A stretch of 64,000 bases of DNA from Oxyruncus cristatus. Lineage: Eukaryota > Chordata > Aves > Passeriformes > Cotingidae. The stretch lies in contig VXAY01001313.1 of NCBI GenBank assembly GCA_013399855.1, forward strand, positions 605,084 to 669,083, in the 5' to 3' direction. A program made the translations under genes and the position numbers. Under the pieces are notes generated by a model. The model ran no database searches. It was not told the DNA's origin and saw only the letters and a list, made by a program, of their open reading frames with translations. Below, piece by piece: positions 52,966 through 64,000 of the stretch (position 1 is its first letter; each line of letters begins with the position of its first letter).

Positions 52966-52988
52966 TCCTCCCTCCTCACAAGGGAGGA
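52966..52988. repeat. 8-bp inverted repeat, 7-nt loop
   Basis: TCCTCCCT and AGGGAGGA flank CCTCACA, a compact hairpin candidate in a GC-richer part of intron 1. Probably incidental. Confidence 0.55.
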
Positions 52989-53400
52989 GAACAAAACGCT
53001 GTGGGAGGGTGCAGCCATCCTGGCCCCACCTTCACCTTGCCTACCTCAGTTGACTCCCCCGTCATTGCTACCGCGTGAGCTGCCGTGCATGAAACCTGCT
53101 CTAAATCTGGGGGCTGTTGTTCCCTAGGAAGGTGTTTAGTGCGAGGAAAATATGTAAGACAAAGACCAAGTTTGGAGGCTCCAGCATTTTGCCCCTTTTC
53201 TTCAGTCCAACACTGTCAACACTCCAAAGGGGACAGGACAGCTGACTGAGCTCCCCCTGTGCTGTCACACACCCGGAAATCAGCCAAAGCATTCATGGGA
53301 GGGTAGGATAAGCAAGATGTAAAGCTTGGGTTGGCATTTTTCTAACAAGCTCTGCAGCAGGACGGCCTTCTTGAGTCACTGGATACTGTGAAGGCTCAAA

Positions 53401-53498
53401 AAAAAAAAAAAANTTATTATTTGGCTGCTTTTGAATGATCCTTTTCAAAAAGAGGTTAGGCAGTTACTGGGAAAGAAAAAAAAAAAAAAAAAAAAAAA
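53401..53498. repeat. Two A homopolymers flanking an N
   Basis: An A run ends at 53412, directly before the only ambiguous base of the window (N at 53413). A second run of more than 20 A follows at about 53474-53498. The base calls and lengths here are unreliable. Confidence 0.9.
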
Positions 53499-56400
53499 AG
53501 CCCTAGAGTGCCTGAGGCAGCAGAATCTCAGTTGCTGCCAGTGCCCAACAGATCCAACTCTGCCCCCAAGCCAGAGTACCCATTTAACAGAACTTGCTGT
53601 TTACAGGAGGAAAGAAAATCATAATACCATAAGTGCCCCGGGGGCTGACAGAGGATACCTGCCAAACACGAAACACAAAAGCTCTGCTCTCTCAGCAGAC
53701 TGACGGCTGGGGATCTTCCTTCCATTTGTTTAGCCTTCAACTTCCAGTGCACAGCCACTTTTGTTGTCAGGTATGTGTGTACAGACACTGTTGTGATCCA
53801 CTACACGGGAGGGAAGAATGCAGCAAGGCTGTAAAAAAAACTAGAAACGAAAGCCCTACAGATTTGGATAAAAACGTACACAATATTTTTCTGATGGCCC
53901 TGCTTATTATGAGTCACTCACAGATGTGGAGTTGCAGGAGGGAAGCCAAGACTAAGTCAAAGACAAAGCTTTATACAGGAAACCAGTTTAAGGCTGTTGC
54001 AATGCAGGTTACACACTGAGCTGTGAGGTCTTTTCCAAGAGTAATGAGACACTGTGTATCTGGCCCCATCATGCTGAACAAGATTCTGAAACACACTCAA
54101 CAGGGACAAAAAACATTACTGGGAATTAAGAAGTCTCTTCCTTTTGCAAAAGCCAACCAACCCCACGCTCTCCATCCTCCTGGATGCAACTGGAATATTT
54201 GGATAACAAAACACAAACAGTCCCCTTGTTCTGTTCAAAAACCACTTTCTTTCCATTTCAGTCTCTTTATCAGAATAAAAAAAAAAACCACAAACCAGCC
54301 TCAGAGTTTTTAAAGGACACATGTTGCAAACCCTTTTCTAGGCATTTGTGCTCCCGCTTCTGCACACCTACACAGCTGGAGACACCTCATGTGAAAAAGG
54401 CCACACTTGCAAATCCACACACCCAGGCTGCTTGGCATCGTTTTTTCCTTTAACCTATCACACTACAATATGAGCAAAATAAGTTCTCCTAATTACCAAA
54501 ATACATACGTAACAAGTAGCAAAGGACAAAATGTTTAAAAAGCCAAGAAAAAAAAAAAGCGTAAGATATTAACAGATTTAAATAAGCACAGGCAGAAGCG
54601 CTGGGGCAAGGCACTGAAACATTCAGCTAATTAAAAAAAAAGGAAAAGGTAAAAATCACATTTAACACACAACCAATTTTACAGAAATACACTGCACATC
54701 TCAATTTCTACCGTTCATAGCTTTAGAGACAGAATAAAATTGTTCTAGTTTAGCTTTTTTTTAGATATCACCATAGGTAACATCTGAAGGAAACAAGTTC
54801 ATCTGTTTCAGTCAAGAACAAACACAGCTCTGTGTAAATAACATCCCTGTGCAAGTTGCAAAGCAGATGTGTAAGGAAAAAGAGAGTGGGATGGATGTCC
54901 CCAAAGGGTGGAAGCAGAGGAAATAAACTTACCCATACATCAAGTTCAGAGCTGTGTATCACCACGGCTAAGTGTGAGCCAATTTGTCACCCATTTTTCC
55001 ATACATTAGCTAGGCAAGGAATCTAATTATGCATCAGCACCAAACCACAGCAAAATAAGTTACTTGGCCAAACCGAAGTTTACTCACAACACCAAGATCT
55101 TTCTGCTTTTAAGAAGCTAAGGAAATGAAGTAATTGTTTAGGTAAGAAGATCAAAGCACAACAGAAGTCTAGACCCTTCTGGTAAAGGTGAAAAAAAAAA
55201 GTTTTATTTTCACAGCTGGTTTTATGTCCACATTTTCAACATCTACATGATTTTTTTTCTTATGAACAGATCCCGTATTGAAAAACACAACTGCTGTAAA
55301 CAGCTGCCAAAAGCATGAAATGATTCCATTTATGCTCATGCATATAAATAAAAACATACACAGAGTGAATAAAGAATGTCAAGTTGTATAATTAGGGTTT
55401 CTAGGCACAGTTTACAGTAAGATAAAAGCCTGCACTGGTTTACATTGCAGAAGCCTTAGCATCCATACCAGCTCAAAGCATGCCACATTAGGAGATGTGG
55501 GATGCATCAGCTCTCAAGGATAATCTATCAGCTTTTACTTTAGCATTGTGGACTGTTCAGCAGAAGAAAGGACAGCTAGCTTAAGACAAGCAAAAGCATT
55601 CTGGTTGTAGAGTGTTAAAACCCAAGAAATTAAAACAATTACGTTCGTTTTCTCTCCTAAGCTAAATAACTCCATTTGGGAAATCCCACCTGCTTCTTCA
55701 CTGAGTCAACACTAGGGACATCAACAGTACTGGACTGAGTCATAGCCAACGCACACATCCAGAAAAACACTGCCCTGAGTCGGCACCAGGAGAAAGTCTT
55801 CTGGCCAAAAAGATGCAGCTCCACAAGGAATTCTGCACTTACACTGGCAGCGTATCTTTATTACCAATGTATTTTTCAAATTAAACCATCCTCTGTGAAA
55901 AATTCACTGAGTGGTAGCAAATCATCAAAGTTGGTGGAGTTCAGCTAAACAATAATTACATTCTTTCACCACCTATTTCTAATTCATTTTTCATCAATGA
56001 CTAGCAAAAACCCACAACATAATCTTCTCTACAGTGAATGAAGAGCGGAATGGCAGGCAGGTAAATCTCTTTCATTGGGGAAAAAAACTAACCAGTTCCA
56101 AACTGCACTCAGTTTGCTAAGTACTATTTCAGAAAACCTAAGTATTCTTGCCAAACCAAGTGTAAGGTGGCACATAAAAGCAGAATTTCAAGTTACACAA
56201 GCAAGCACCAAAGTCACCTATTCACAACCAATTCATTGAGAACTGCACAGTTCAAGGTGGTATAAATCCACCAGCCTCTCCGGAATTCCTTGGAAACAAA
56301 TACCTCCCAAAAATGCAGGATGGCTCAGGTATTCTGAGGTCGAGCTCATGCTGTGTGTTACAGAGTCAGCAGAAAGAGACCTTAAGTTAGTCACCTGAGG

Positions 56401-56979
56401 GTTAACGACCAAACCAACCCAAAATCTGGCAGAATGCACAGGGATATTCATTCAAATACCTCAATGCTGTTGAGATTTGTCCCTCAAAAATCCCAAAGCT
56501 CCTTCTGAAATTAAACACAGACATGCTGGAAGCGCACATCACTAAGATTGCACATGGATGAGAAGTTTTAACTGCCTCATTCACCTTAAAACACTGATCT
56601 AGGTTGTTAGCCATCTTCACATGGGGACTCCTCCCAAATCTGGGCTGGTCTCAGGAAAACAAAAGTAGCCAAGGATGTAAATTTTGCAGTACTTAAATAA
56701 AATATACAAGCATGCTATAGGAATAAAGATTATCACCAGCTTTATAGCTCAGCCATCAAATCCCATATGTATTTTTGGGCCACGTTTTCACGCACAGCAA
56801 CATGCTGAAGTTAGTTTTTCTTGGTTTCCAAACTATGTGTTCTGGTTACATGGGAGATGTGTAGAAATGCAAAGCTCCCCCCACCCCAAGGCTCTGAACA
56901 GATGGGTCTTTAGAAAGCCAGCTGTATTAACCACTGGAATCCTTGTGATTCCCACCTCCTAGAGGCAAGGTCCTGCCTC

Positions 56980-57560
56980 AAGGGAGCTGAAATGCTCCCG
57001 AGGGACTGTGAAGTCCCGGCAGCACCTTTGAACCAGCTACACTTGCAGCAGAGAGTGATCTCCGTTTGCACTTCCAAGCATTCAGGAAGCAACCCCGCAG
57101 AGGGGTGGGACCTCCAGCAGCCACTTTGACTGCTCAAACCTACCCCAAAACTGCTACGGGCATCTGACTAACTCTAAATAAACATCCCTTAGGAGCGTGT
57201 GTACCCAGATTTGAAAGCCGGCCTTTGTGGGCTGCTGAGCCTTTTATTCAAACTCCGCGAAACTGAGCGAGGCGTTCAAGGGACGGTCGGGAAGTGGAGA
57301 GCTGGGGTTGTGTTGCCTACACAAACGGGTCCAGAATATGTTCCTAAACTCCTAAGATTCCTTTCTTTTTGCACACAAGCAAATCACTGCCTGCAGTGCA
57401 GGACCTCAAGGACCAGTATCTCGCTCCCCCTCAAGCCAATTTGTATTTTTATGGACTCGAAGCTATTTCTACAACTGTTGTTTACAAGAAATATATAAGC
57501 CGGGAAGACTCCACAAAACTCCATTTCCACAACCTTGTGATACTGCGCAGGAAATGCTTA
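56980..57560. promoter_or_regulatory. CpG-richer patch in intron 1, possible regulatory element
   Basis: Roughly 20 CpG fall in 580 bp, densest at 57230-57300 (words such as CTCCGCGAAAC, GAGCGAGGCG and GGACGGTCGGG), against a nearly CpG-free background. Reading the minus strand, GAATAAAAGG at 57241-57250 resembles a TATA-type element. This could be an intronic enhancer or an alternative BICC1 promoter, or just an old GC-rich insert. No first-exon coding sequence was recognised beside it. Confidence 0.35.
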
Positions 57561-60500
57561 AGCTAAATTAATGACCACGAGTAAACAAGAAAGCATTGTT
57601 TTGTGGTTAGACAACCGAGGTTCTGAGTTACGCAACTCATTTATGTAGAAGCCTTGGTTATGTCTGGAATTAAGCTCCTCTTTCCCACTTTCAAGACCCA
57701 GGGAAGTCCTGCTTAGAAGAACTGATACAACACCAAAACCCAGTAAGTTCACGCAAAATAAAGAAAGAAACAAACTCGTAAACTTAAGATATAAAATGTC
57801 AGGAGCGGGGAAGCAAAAAATGAAAACAAAGAATGTGCAATTTCTGCCAAAATCTAGAAAAACAAACAATAACAAGTAAGGAACTAATATTTGGCCCACT
57901 TCTACCTCCAGTTCCTGCATGGGGGCTTTAGCTCAAGAAATATCATATTTTTGCAAACAAAAACAGGATCAAGTAGCAAGATGTTACTGCAGCTGATTTA
58001 TATAATCCTGTTTTCAGAGCTAATTTTTTTTTACCGTTTTTGCTCAGTATCATTCAACTTGGATCCTTTCTGTAGAAGTTCATGTCAATGGTTTTTTTCT
58101 TCTGTTTTATGTCAAGTATGAACTCCTTTTTCAGTATTTACACAGTAATAAGGTTATACACAGAAGAAATAAGGAAGTTAGTCCAAACCTGGTCTGTAGC
58201 AGAAAGTTAACACATCATACTGAACATCTAGAAGTTATCTCAGATGTGAATTAATATTTCCAGTGGCCAATTTTTAAGTGTCTGCTGCTCAGGGCAGGGC
58301 ACGTCTCATAATTAACGAGGAAATGTTAGCAAGCATCATAGCAAGCCTTCAGCATATCCCAACACAACACGTACCAGCATAAACAATGCTCCTAAAGTCT
58401 ATATTTACATTTGCTTTTGTATGCATATTTGCCTCAAGTACCGTGGTAAGTGCCTCTTCACTCGGGCAGCACACCACCCTACTCCTCCAAAAATACTCGA
58501 AGTCAACCTGCAATACACGAGCAGATTTTAAGTCACAGGGTAACAAATAAAGAATTTCCGGGTTTGTATCACCAAAGGCAGAATGACATGACTACCTATT
58601 CACTAAAAAGCACTATGGGCTAAACATTGTGCAACATCTCTCTACATGTTGCGCTTGCAGAATATCCCAGTTTTTATAAATATCGCCCGTGTGTTCCATG
58701 CTTACATAAAGCTTTTGCCAAAACACTCACTTTTTAAGTGACAAGGAAATCGTAGTAATCTGGAAGGAATGTCAGCGAACCCAATAGAAAAATCAAGTCT
58801 ACTATTTGCCCTGTTACCTGCCAATTTGTGTTCTTTGGAGTAGTCACAATTAACTGACGTAACGAATGCACATTTCCAGATCTGTTGAAGCTGAGCTGAC
58901 ATGGTACACTTGTCAATTTTAAGATACATTTTCTAACCAAGGGGCATAATGTCACTGTCAGGACTCAACAGTGAATAAAACCAAAACCACAGTCAGTTTT
59001 CAGGCAAAAAATATTAAAGAGTGTTCTTCAAGAACACAAAGATTAGATTGTTGTGGCAGTAAATAAAATAGACTGAAAACTACAGGAAACATGCACCAAC
59101 GTTGATGGAGTTCTTTTAAAATAGACCAAGAAATAACTAGTGTAAAACATCAACTCAAAAATCAAGTAAGCCTTGCAAAAGGAAAAGTCTTATCCAAAAG
59201 CCATTACCAGGGAACACTAGAAGAGATTGGTCTCGAGAATAATTCTAGCTAGAAATGATAAAGATATGTAATAGCAGAAAAAGGACTCCTTTTTTTTTAA
59301 TGGAACCACATTCACCCCTGTGAAAGACTTAGCTCTCTTTGATTTATATGATGTAAAACACAAGTAAGCATATTCCTATAAGCTATTTTCAATTCAGTTA
59401 TACAACTGGACTATTTTTAATTTATGTTAAACATATCTAAGTTGAAAAGTGGGAAAACAAGAACACTGTATGAAGATGTGATTTCTAACACAACAGTTTT
59501 GGTTCAAGCAGACAAAGGTCTCTGGACTGCAAACCTTCCTGAGGAAATACAGTCCACTGGAGAGCAGGCTAAAGCAGGCAAAAGTCAGCATTCCCAGACG
59601 TAAATATGACGGTACTGGGGTCAGGTTTCCATGAAGGAGACAAGTTACCCATCAATTAAAAAAAAAAAAAAGTGACACTGTGTGTGTTTGCAACAGCCAC
59701 CAAAAGGAACGACATGAGTGTTTTATGTTCAGCACAACTAACAATAAACCAAGCTTCAAGCACTCATTTTTGCTGGAGAGTAAACACACAATGGCACTGT
59801 TGCCACTTGACAGCCAAGGGGATGTCAGCTTTGTATTTCAGTGCAAAACAATCACCACCACCACCCCACCCCGGAGCACAGATTGGTCAGTACTCCTCAT
59901 GTGCTCACATTTGACTTCTGTTTCTCCTAAACACCACTTAGCAGTTCATTTTAAAACAAAAAATTAAAAAAAAAAAAAAAAGTGCAACAAAGCCTTGTTC
60001 TAATCCTAATCAGATCCACTTAAGAAAAAAAAAAATTGATTTAGGTTTTCATTCTCCATCAAAATCTGTATTAAGGGAATAACACAGGAAAAATATAAAC
60101 AGTTAATAACAGGAATAAAACCACCTCATTAAAAAGTATGCATTTATGTAAAAGGTGAACACACTAAGTCAGCCTCTCTTTCTGGTGATTATTTCAAGCC
60201 ACACAATTTTTCAACACCAAACTGCAATTCATACAGGCAAGTATCACAATCACAGAAACACCTCAAGTCCTCCATTCCTTCTTCTAGGCTTTATCAGGTC
60301 TTTCACATGTTTGGCGAGATTTACACTGCTGGGAAGTTCTGCAAGTAGAATTGCAAGTTAAAAATATAAAACAAACAAAAAATTATATATCATAAAACCA
60401 AAATAACCTCTAATGCTCCTTCCTCTTACAATTTAAGAAAAAAACCCTTCCACTGGCCAAATTCTTTAATTGGGTTGTTCTCAATATATTGAGTCCTTGA

Positions 60501-63500
60501 CCTCTATTTCAGCCTTTTTATGCACACACAGGAACTCAGGATGGAAAAAGCCAGGTCAGTATTCCCACAAGTTTGCAAGAACCATGCAAAGCCTGGAGTA
60601 ATGCTGAATAAAGCCACAAAGCCATCCGGGAGAAAAATAAAAACCAAGTAAAGCAGGGGGTGTGCCACCAGCTGGCAACTGAAATTTTAAGGTTGTGTAT
60701 ATTACCTAAAATCATCAACCTAACAATTATTTTCCTGAGAGAGGAAGGAGAGGATTGATCACGGAGCCCTCGAATCAGAAAATGCCTGCTACTAAGGAAC
60801 AGAAAAGTTACGAAAGCCTTTGCTCTTTGTGATCCAAGGATACAGAAAGCTCCGCTGGAACAAAAAAAAAAAAAAAATCCACAAAAGATTCCTAACATTC
60901 TTCTTCCATTACAATAATATAGACTTCAAGATGTTCCCCAACGTGAACTATAGCTTCGTGCGGTGCAACCCAGCTAACAGAAAAAGCACATTCTCCGGGC
61001 ACTTAGAATAGGTCAGCTTTAAAACTAAGCAGAAAGGGAAAACTGGGGACTTGCTGCTCTAGTTTCTCTGCTGAATGTTTGCAAAGTTCGTGTTGCAGAA
61101 GCCTTTAAGCAGAGTAAACAATCTCACGGCTGCAGAAAACTGCACTTGAAGAGGAGGGTTAATAAAACTGAGTCACATTTTTGAGAAAGCTCTACCCGTG
61201 TATCATAACTGGAAACTTCCACTTCCAGCCATGAGGTATTCGCATAAGAAGCGGCTCTTCGAAATTTTGAAGTTGCCCTCGTTTCAGAAATACACTGAGA
61301 AAGGATAAAAACAGGTCCCCCCAGAGGGAACTCCAGCAGTGCTCAGTTCTGCTGTCACACCACAGAAAATGTGCATTTTCAGTTCAGGAAAATCCTCCCT
61401 GAAGTGGAAGCGTCCACTTAGAATAAACTACATTATGCCTCATCCAGAAAAATGGCAAACACAGCCCTACCCACACATGATAAGTATTAAGGAAAGCCTT
61501 CTACTATTGACTTTATTTAACTGGGTCTTCCTAGAGTTGCAATTAATCCCGAAGAATTTTCCAAGTTCCTCGGTTAGCAGAGACTGTGAGTGATTTTTAT
61601 GCCAAGTCTGTTTTTACAGTTGAAAAAAGTCCACATACTCACAGAAATGCAAACTCAAGACTCAAAACACTATCTCCTAATGTTGAAATCCAGATATTCT
61701 AACAAAAAAGAATTATAAATACATACTCTCTTTATTCCAAAGACAATACTTACTATCAATACAACTTATTCTTGAGCTCAAGATAATACAAAAGTATAAC
61801 TATGTACCACATACAATTTATTACAATAACACAAGTACAACCCATCAGCTGCAGCTCCAATCTTCAAGTTTCACACAGTTCCATTATCTGAGAAAAATCA
61901 TTTTTTCCACTGACTGTTCTTGAGATAAACCTGACAGTGCTATGTTTTCTCTTGTGCCAACAATGACTTTATCACTTAATGTTTTTAAGCCTCCTCCTTC
62001 AAGCTGTTTTTTTTTACCAGTGCTATTTCAACTATTTGAACTGTCCCCTTAAAACTGAGTTTGGCTATTGTTTGCTTTTTGTTTGGCACATTACTAAAAA
62101 CAATGAGGCATTGCATACAGTTAGGACTAATTAAGTTGTATGGAGACTAGTAGATTGTTCTGTAAGGACAAGCATGTGAGTTAATACTTTATTCTTTTTC
62201 CACAGACACAAAGCTCCCAAAGTTGTCTTGACATAGAGGAAGGGGCATTGCGATGGCCAGAATAAGACTCCAGGAAACTCAGTAGACTCGGGAAGTCTCT
62301 ACATATCTCAACCACGCATAATAAAAATATACATCTAGAATTAATGGAGGTGAAAATGTGGATGTTGAACTCCATTTCTAGAGTTCATAAGCCATTGTTA
62401 TTAAGACTGCCAAAACCAGCAACATTTCCTGTTGATGTGTTTTTCTTCCATTTTGATTTTGATTAAATTTGGGTTTCCTGTTACTAATCAACTGGCTTCA
62501 AGCATAAAATACTTTTCAGCTCTGTAAGTTGCTACCCTGAAATCATGAGACTGCTTGGCTACTATGAAGCCACAACCTTGGCAAAACCAATTTGCACAAA
62601 TTGATACAAATCTTTTCTGTAACTCAATGAAAAATAATCACCAGATTTAAGGCGTCAGAAGAAAATATTGGTTTTAGGAAAAAAAAAAAAAGAATAAGCA
62701 AATTGGCTTCTGTCACCTAAGCTATCACAGTGACATATTTGCCAGCTTTCACAGTGCCTGCATGAACCCACTTGATCATAGATCAGAGAGGTTTCTCCAG
62801 AAAAAAACTATTCTTACATTGCTAAAGAAACAGCACTGGAGAGGTAGCTCAAGCATCAGCCCCTAAGGTATTCAGTGTGGGTGTTCAGTCCATTGTCAGT
62901 CTCTACTTGGCAGTAATTAACAATTCCTGCCAGAAAATCAAAAACCAGTCTGTATTTGAGGGAAGGGAGCAGACCTGTGACCCATCTGCAGCAGTACCTG
63001 GCATTTACAGAAGCACCAACAAGAACCATTAGAGCACAGTAAAAAACCCAACAAAATTAAAAGTTACTTGAATTGCCTAAAAAGGCATTTTCCTCTTAAC
63101 CAGCCTCTTTATCTCTACTTCCGTCCTCAAACATGTTGGAATACTATCCCTTTAAATTCAGTAAGGTTCAACTCATAAATTACTTCAAAAGATAAATTGA
63201 TGCTGCTTTTCTCAACCTGAACTAAAGACTTACAGCTCAGTTGTTGAGAAGACAACATCACCTGGGAACCACAAGAGAACAAAAGATTTTTTTTATTTTA
63301 TAATTAGAGGAAGCTACCATGTTTCCACTTGTGCTGATGTCAAACTCCTTTGCAGGATATAAAATTACTTCTACATTGTTAAGAACACATTCTTACTCCT
63401 TTGATTATTAAAAAGACCTAAGAACGGTTAAATTACAACAAAATGCTGAATACTAAGGACTTTAAAGTGTTTCAGAATAAGAAGCTCCATCTGTAAGTTT

Positions 63501-63654
63501 ACCATTACCTTCACACTACCAAGTAAAACTGATTTACCTTACAAATATGTACAGTTGCCAATTATTTTTTTAATCATTTGCAAGACACCAAGATGATCAG
63601 TAAAAGTGCACAATACCAATACCTTACAAAGCAAATACTCAGCTGTACTCGAAA

Positions 63655-63999
63655 CTACCCTCCTAAAACCTCTAGTGTTACCCACAAGACTGCAAAATTT
63701 ATTTTATGGCTGTGGCTTTTCTTTCCAGAGTAGAACAACGCAAATCCTTGCTGATGGCACACGAGCACCAGCTCCACATCATGGTCCTCCGGTTTCCATC
63801 TTTTAACGTGGAAGTCAACGTGCACTGAGGCATCTGAGTTTGCTTTATTGCAGCAAACAAAATGCACTGGAGTCCCAAACATCTTGCCACTGCTTCCATT
63901 CCAGTCAAGCAGTAGCTCTTCTGAGACACGAACTGCATCTCCCTCCTCCTCATGCCACATGGAAAGAAGGCAAGCCTGGGTAGGTAAGCAGGAAAGCAT
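63655..63999 (-). other. Unrecognised open reading frame at right edge
   Basis: A 114-codon open frame starts at an ATG at the very edge and may extend further right. It includes GTPVHFVCCNKANSDASVHV and KRWKPEDHDVELVLVCHQQG, and I recognise no family. A second minus-strand frame (63699-63953) overlaps it. The segment 63720-64000 is GC-richer than its surroundings, which favours open frames by chance. It may be a chance frame, a decayed retrocopy or an unannotated exon. There is no evidence of expression. Confidence 0.25.
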
Positions 64000-64000
64000 C

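Larger units (their letters stand above)
43691..64000 (-). other. BICC1: BICC1 intron 1, 3' part (at least 20.3 kb)
   Basis: Everything to the right of exon 2 reads as intron 1. I searched both strands for an exon ending ...RFRVDRKKLEAMLQ plus one base, which must precede exon 2, and did not find it, so exon 1 lies beyond the window. Contents are a CR1 remnant (51431-51472), A-rich runs (for example 50430-50575, 53401-53498, 59660-59671, 59968-59980, 60860-60874), one ambiguous base, an AT-rich 13-bp repeat (47109-47137), a CpG-richer patch (56980-57560) and an unexplained open frame at the right edge. Other open frames such as 44931-45365 (-, 144 codons) and 53633-54019 (+) show no family resemblance. 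Confidence 0.85.

Noticed and set aside
57199..57498. 99-codon plus-strand frame in the intron 1 CpG patch
   Set aside because: Low stop density is expected from higher GC; no recognised protein and wrong strand for BICC1.
1..64000. RNA genes, CRISPR arrays, operons, prophage or plasmid features
   Set aside because: No tRNA, snRNA, rRNA or repeat-spacer pattern was seen, and the gene structure is plainly eukaryotic.

Overview
This window is vertebrate, most likely avian, chromosomal DNA holding the 5' half (minus the first exon) of one protein-coding gene, BICC1 (Bicaudal-C homolog 1), on the minus strand. The bird assignment rests on recognisable antisense 3' ends of CR1 LINEs of the avian type (16473-16635, 22953-23136, and a remnant at 51431-51472), an AT-rich base composition with rare CpG, and long introns. 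Crocodilian or turtle origin is not excluded.

Layout, following transcription from right to left. Intron 1 runs from the right edge to 43691. Exon 2 is 43644-43690, intron 2 (14.2 kb) is 29425-43643, and exon 3 is 29355-29424. Intron 3 (25.4 kb) is 3921-29354, exon 4 is 3841-3920, intron 4 is 2652-3840, exon 5 is 2493-2651, intron 5 is 1538-2492, exon 6 is 1484-1537, intron 6 is 534-1483, exon 7 is 339-533, and the start of intron 7 reaches the left edge. All six exons join in one frame (605 nt) with AG/GT borders. They encode 201 complete residues plus part of one codon, matching approximately residues 64-265 of human BICC1 as I recall it. This covers most of KH1, all of KH2 and the first KH-like domain. 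Exon 1 (start codon, promoter) lies to the right of the window. KH3, the second KH-like domain and the SAM domain lie to the left.

Over 98 percent of the window is intron. It contains three CR1 fragments, short CA microsatellites, A-homopolymers (one beside an ambiguous base N at 53413), G-quadruplex-type G-run clusters, a 300-bp pyrimidine tract, a few small tandem or inverted repeats, and two local CpG-richer patches. I saw no RNA genes, CRISPR arrays, prokaryotic elements or second convincing gene. The many other open frames up to about 150 codons fit chance expectation for this length and composition. The least easily dismissed one sits at the right edge (63655-63999). I found no novel biological system; the findings are modest leads within an otherwise ordinary gene.
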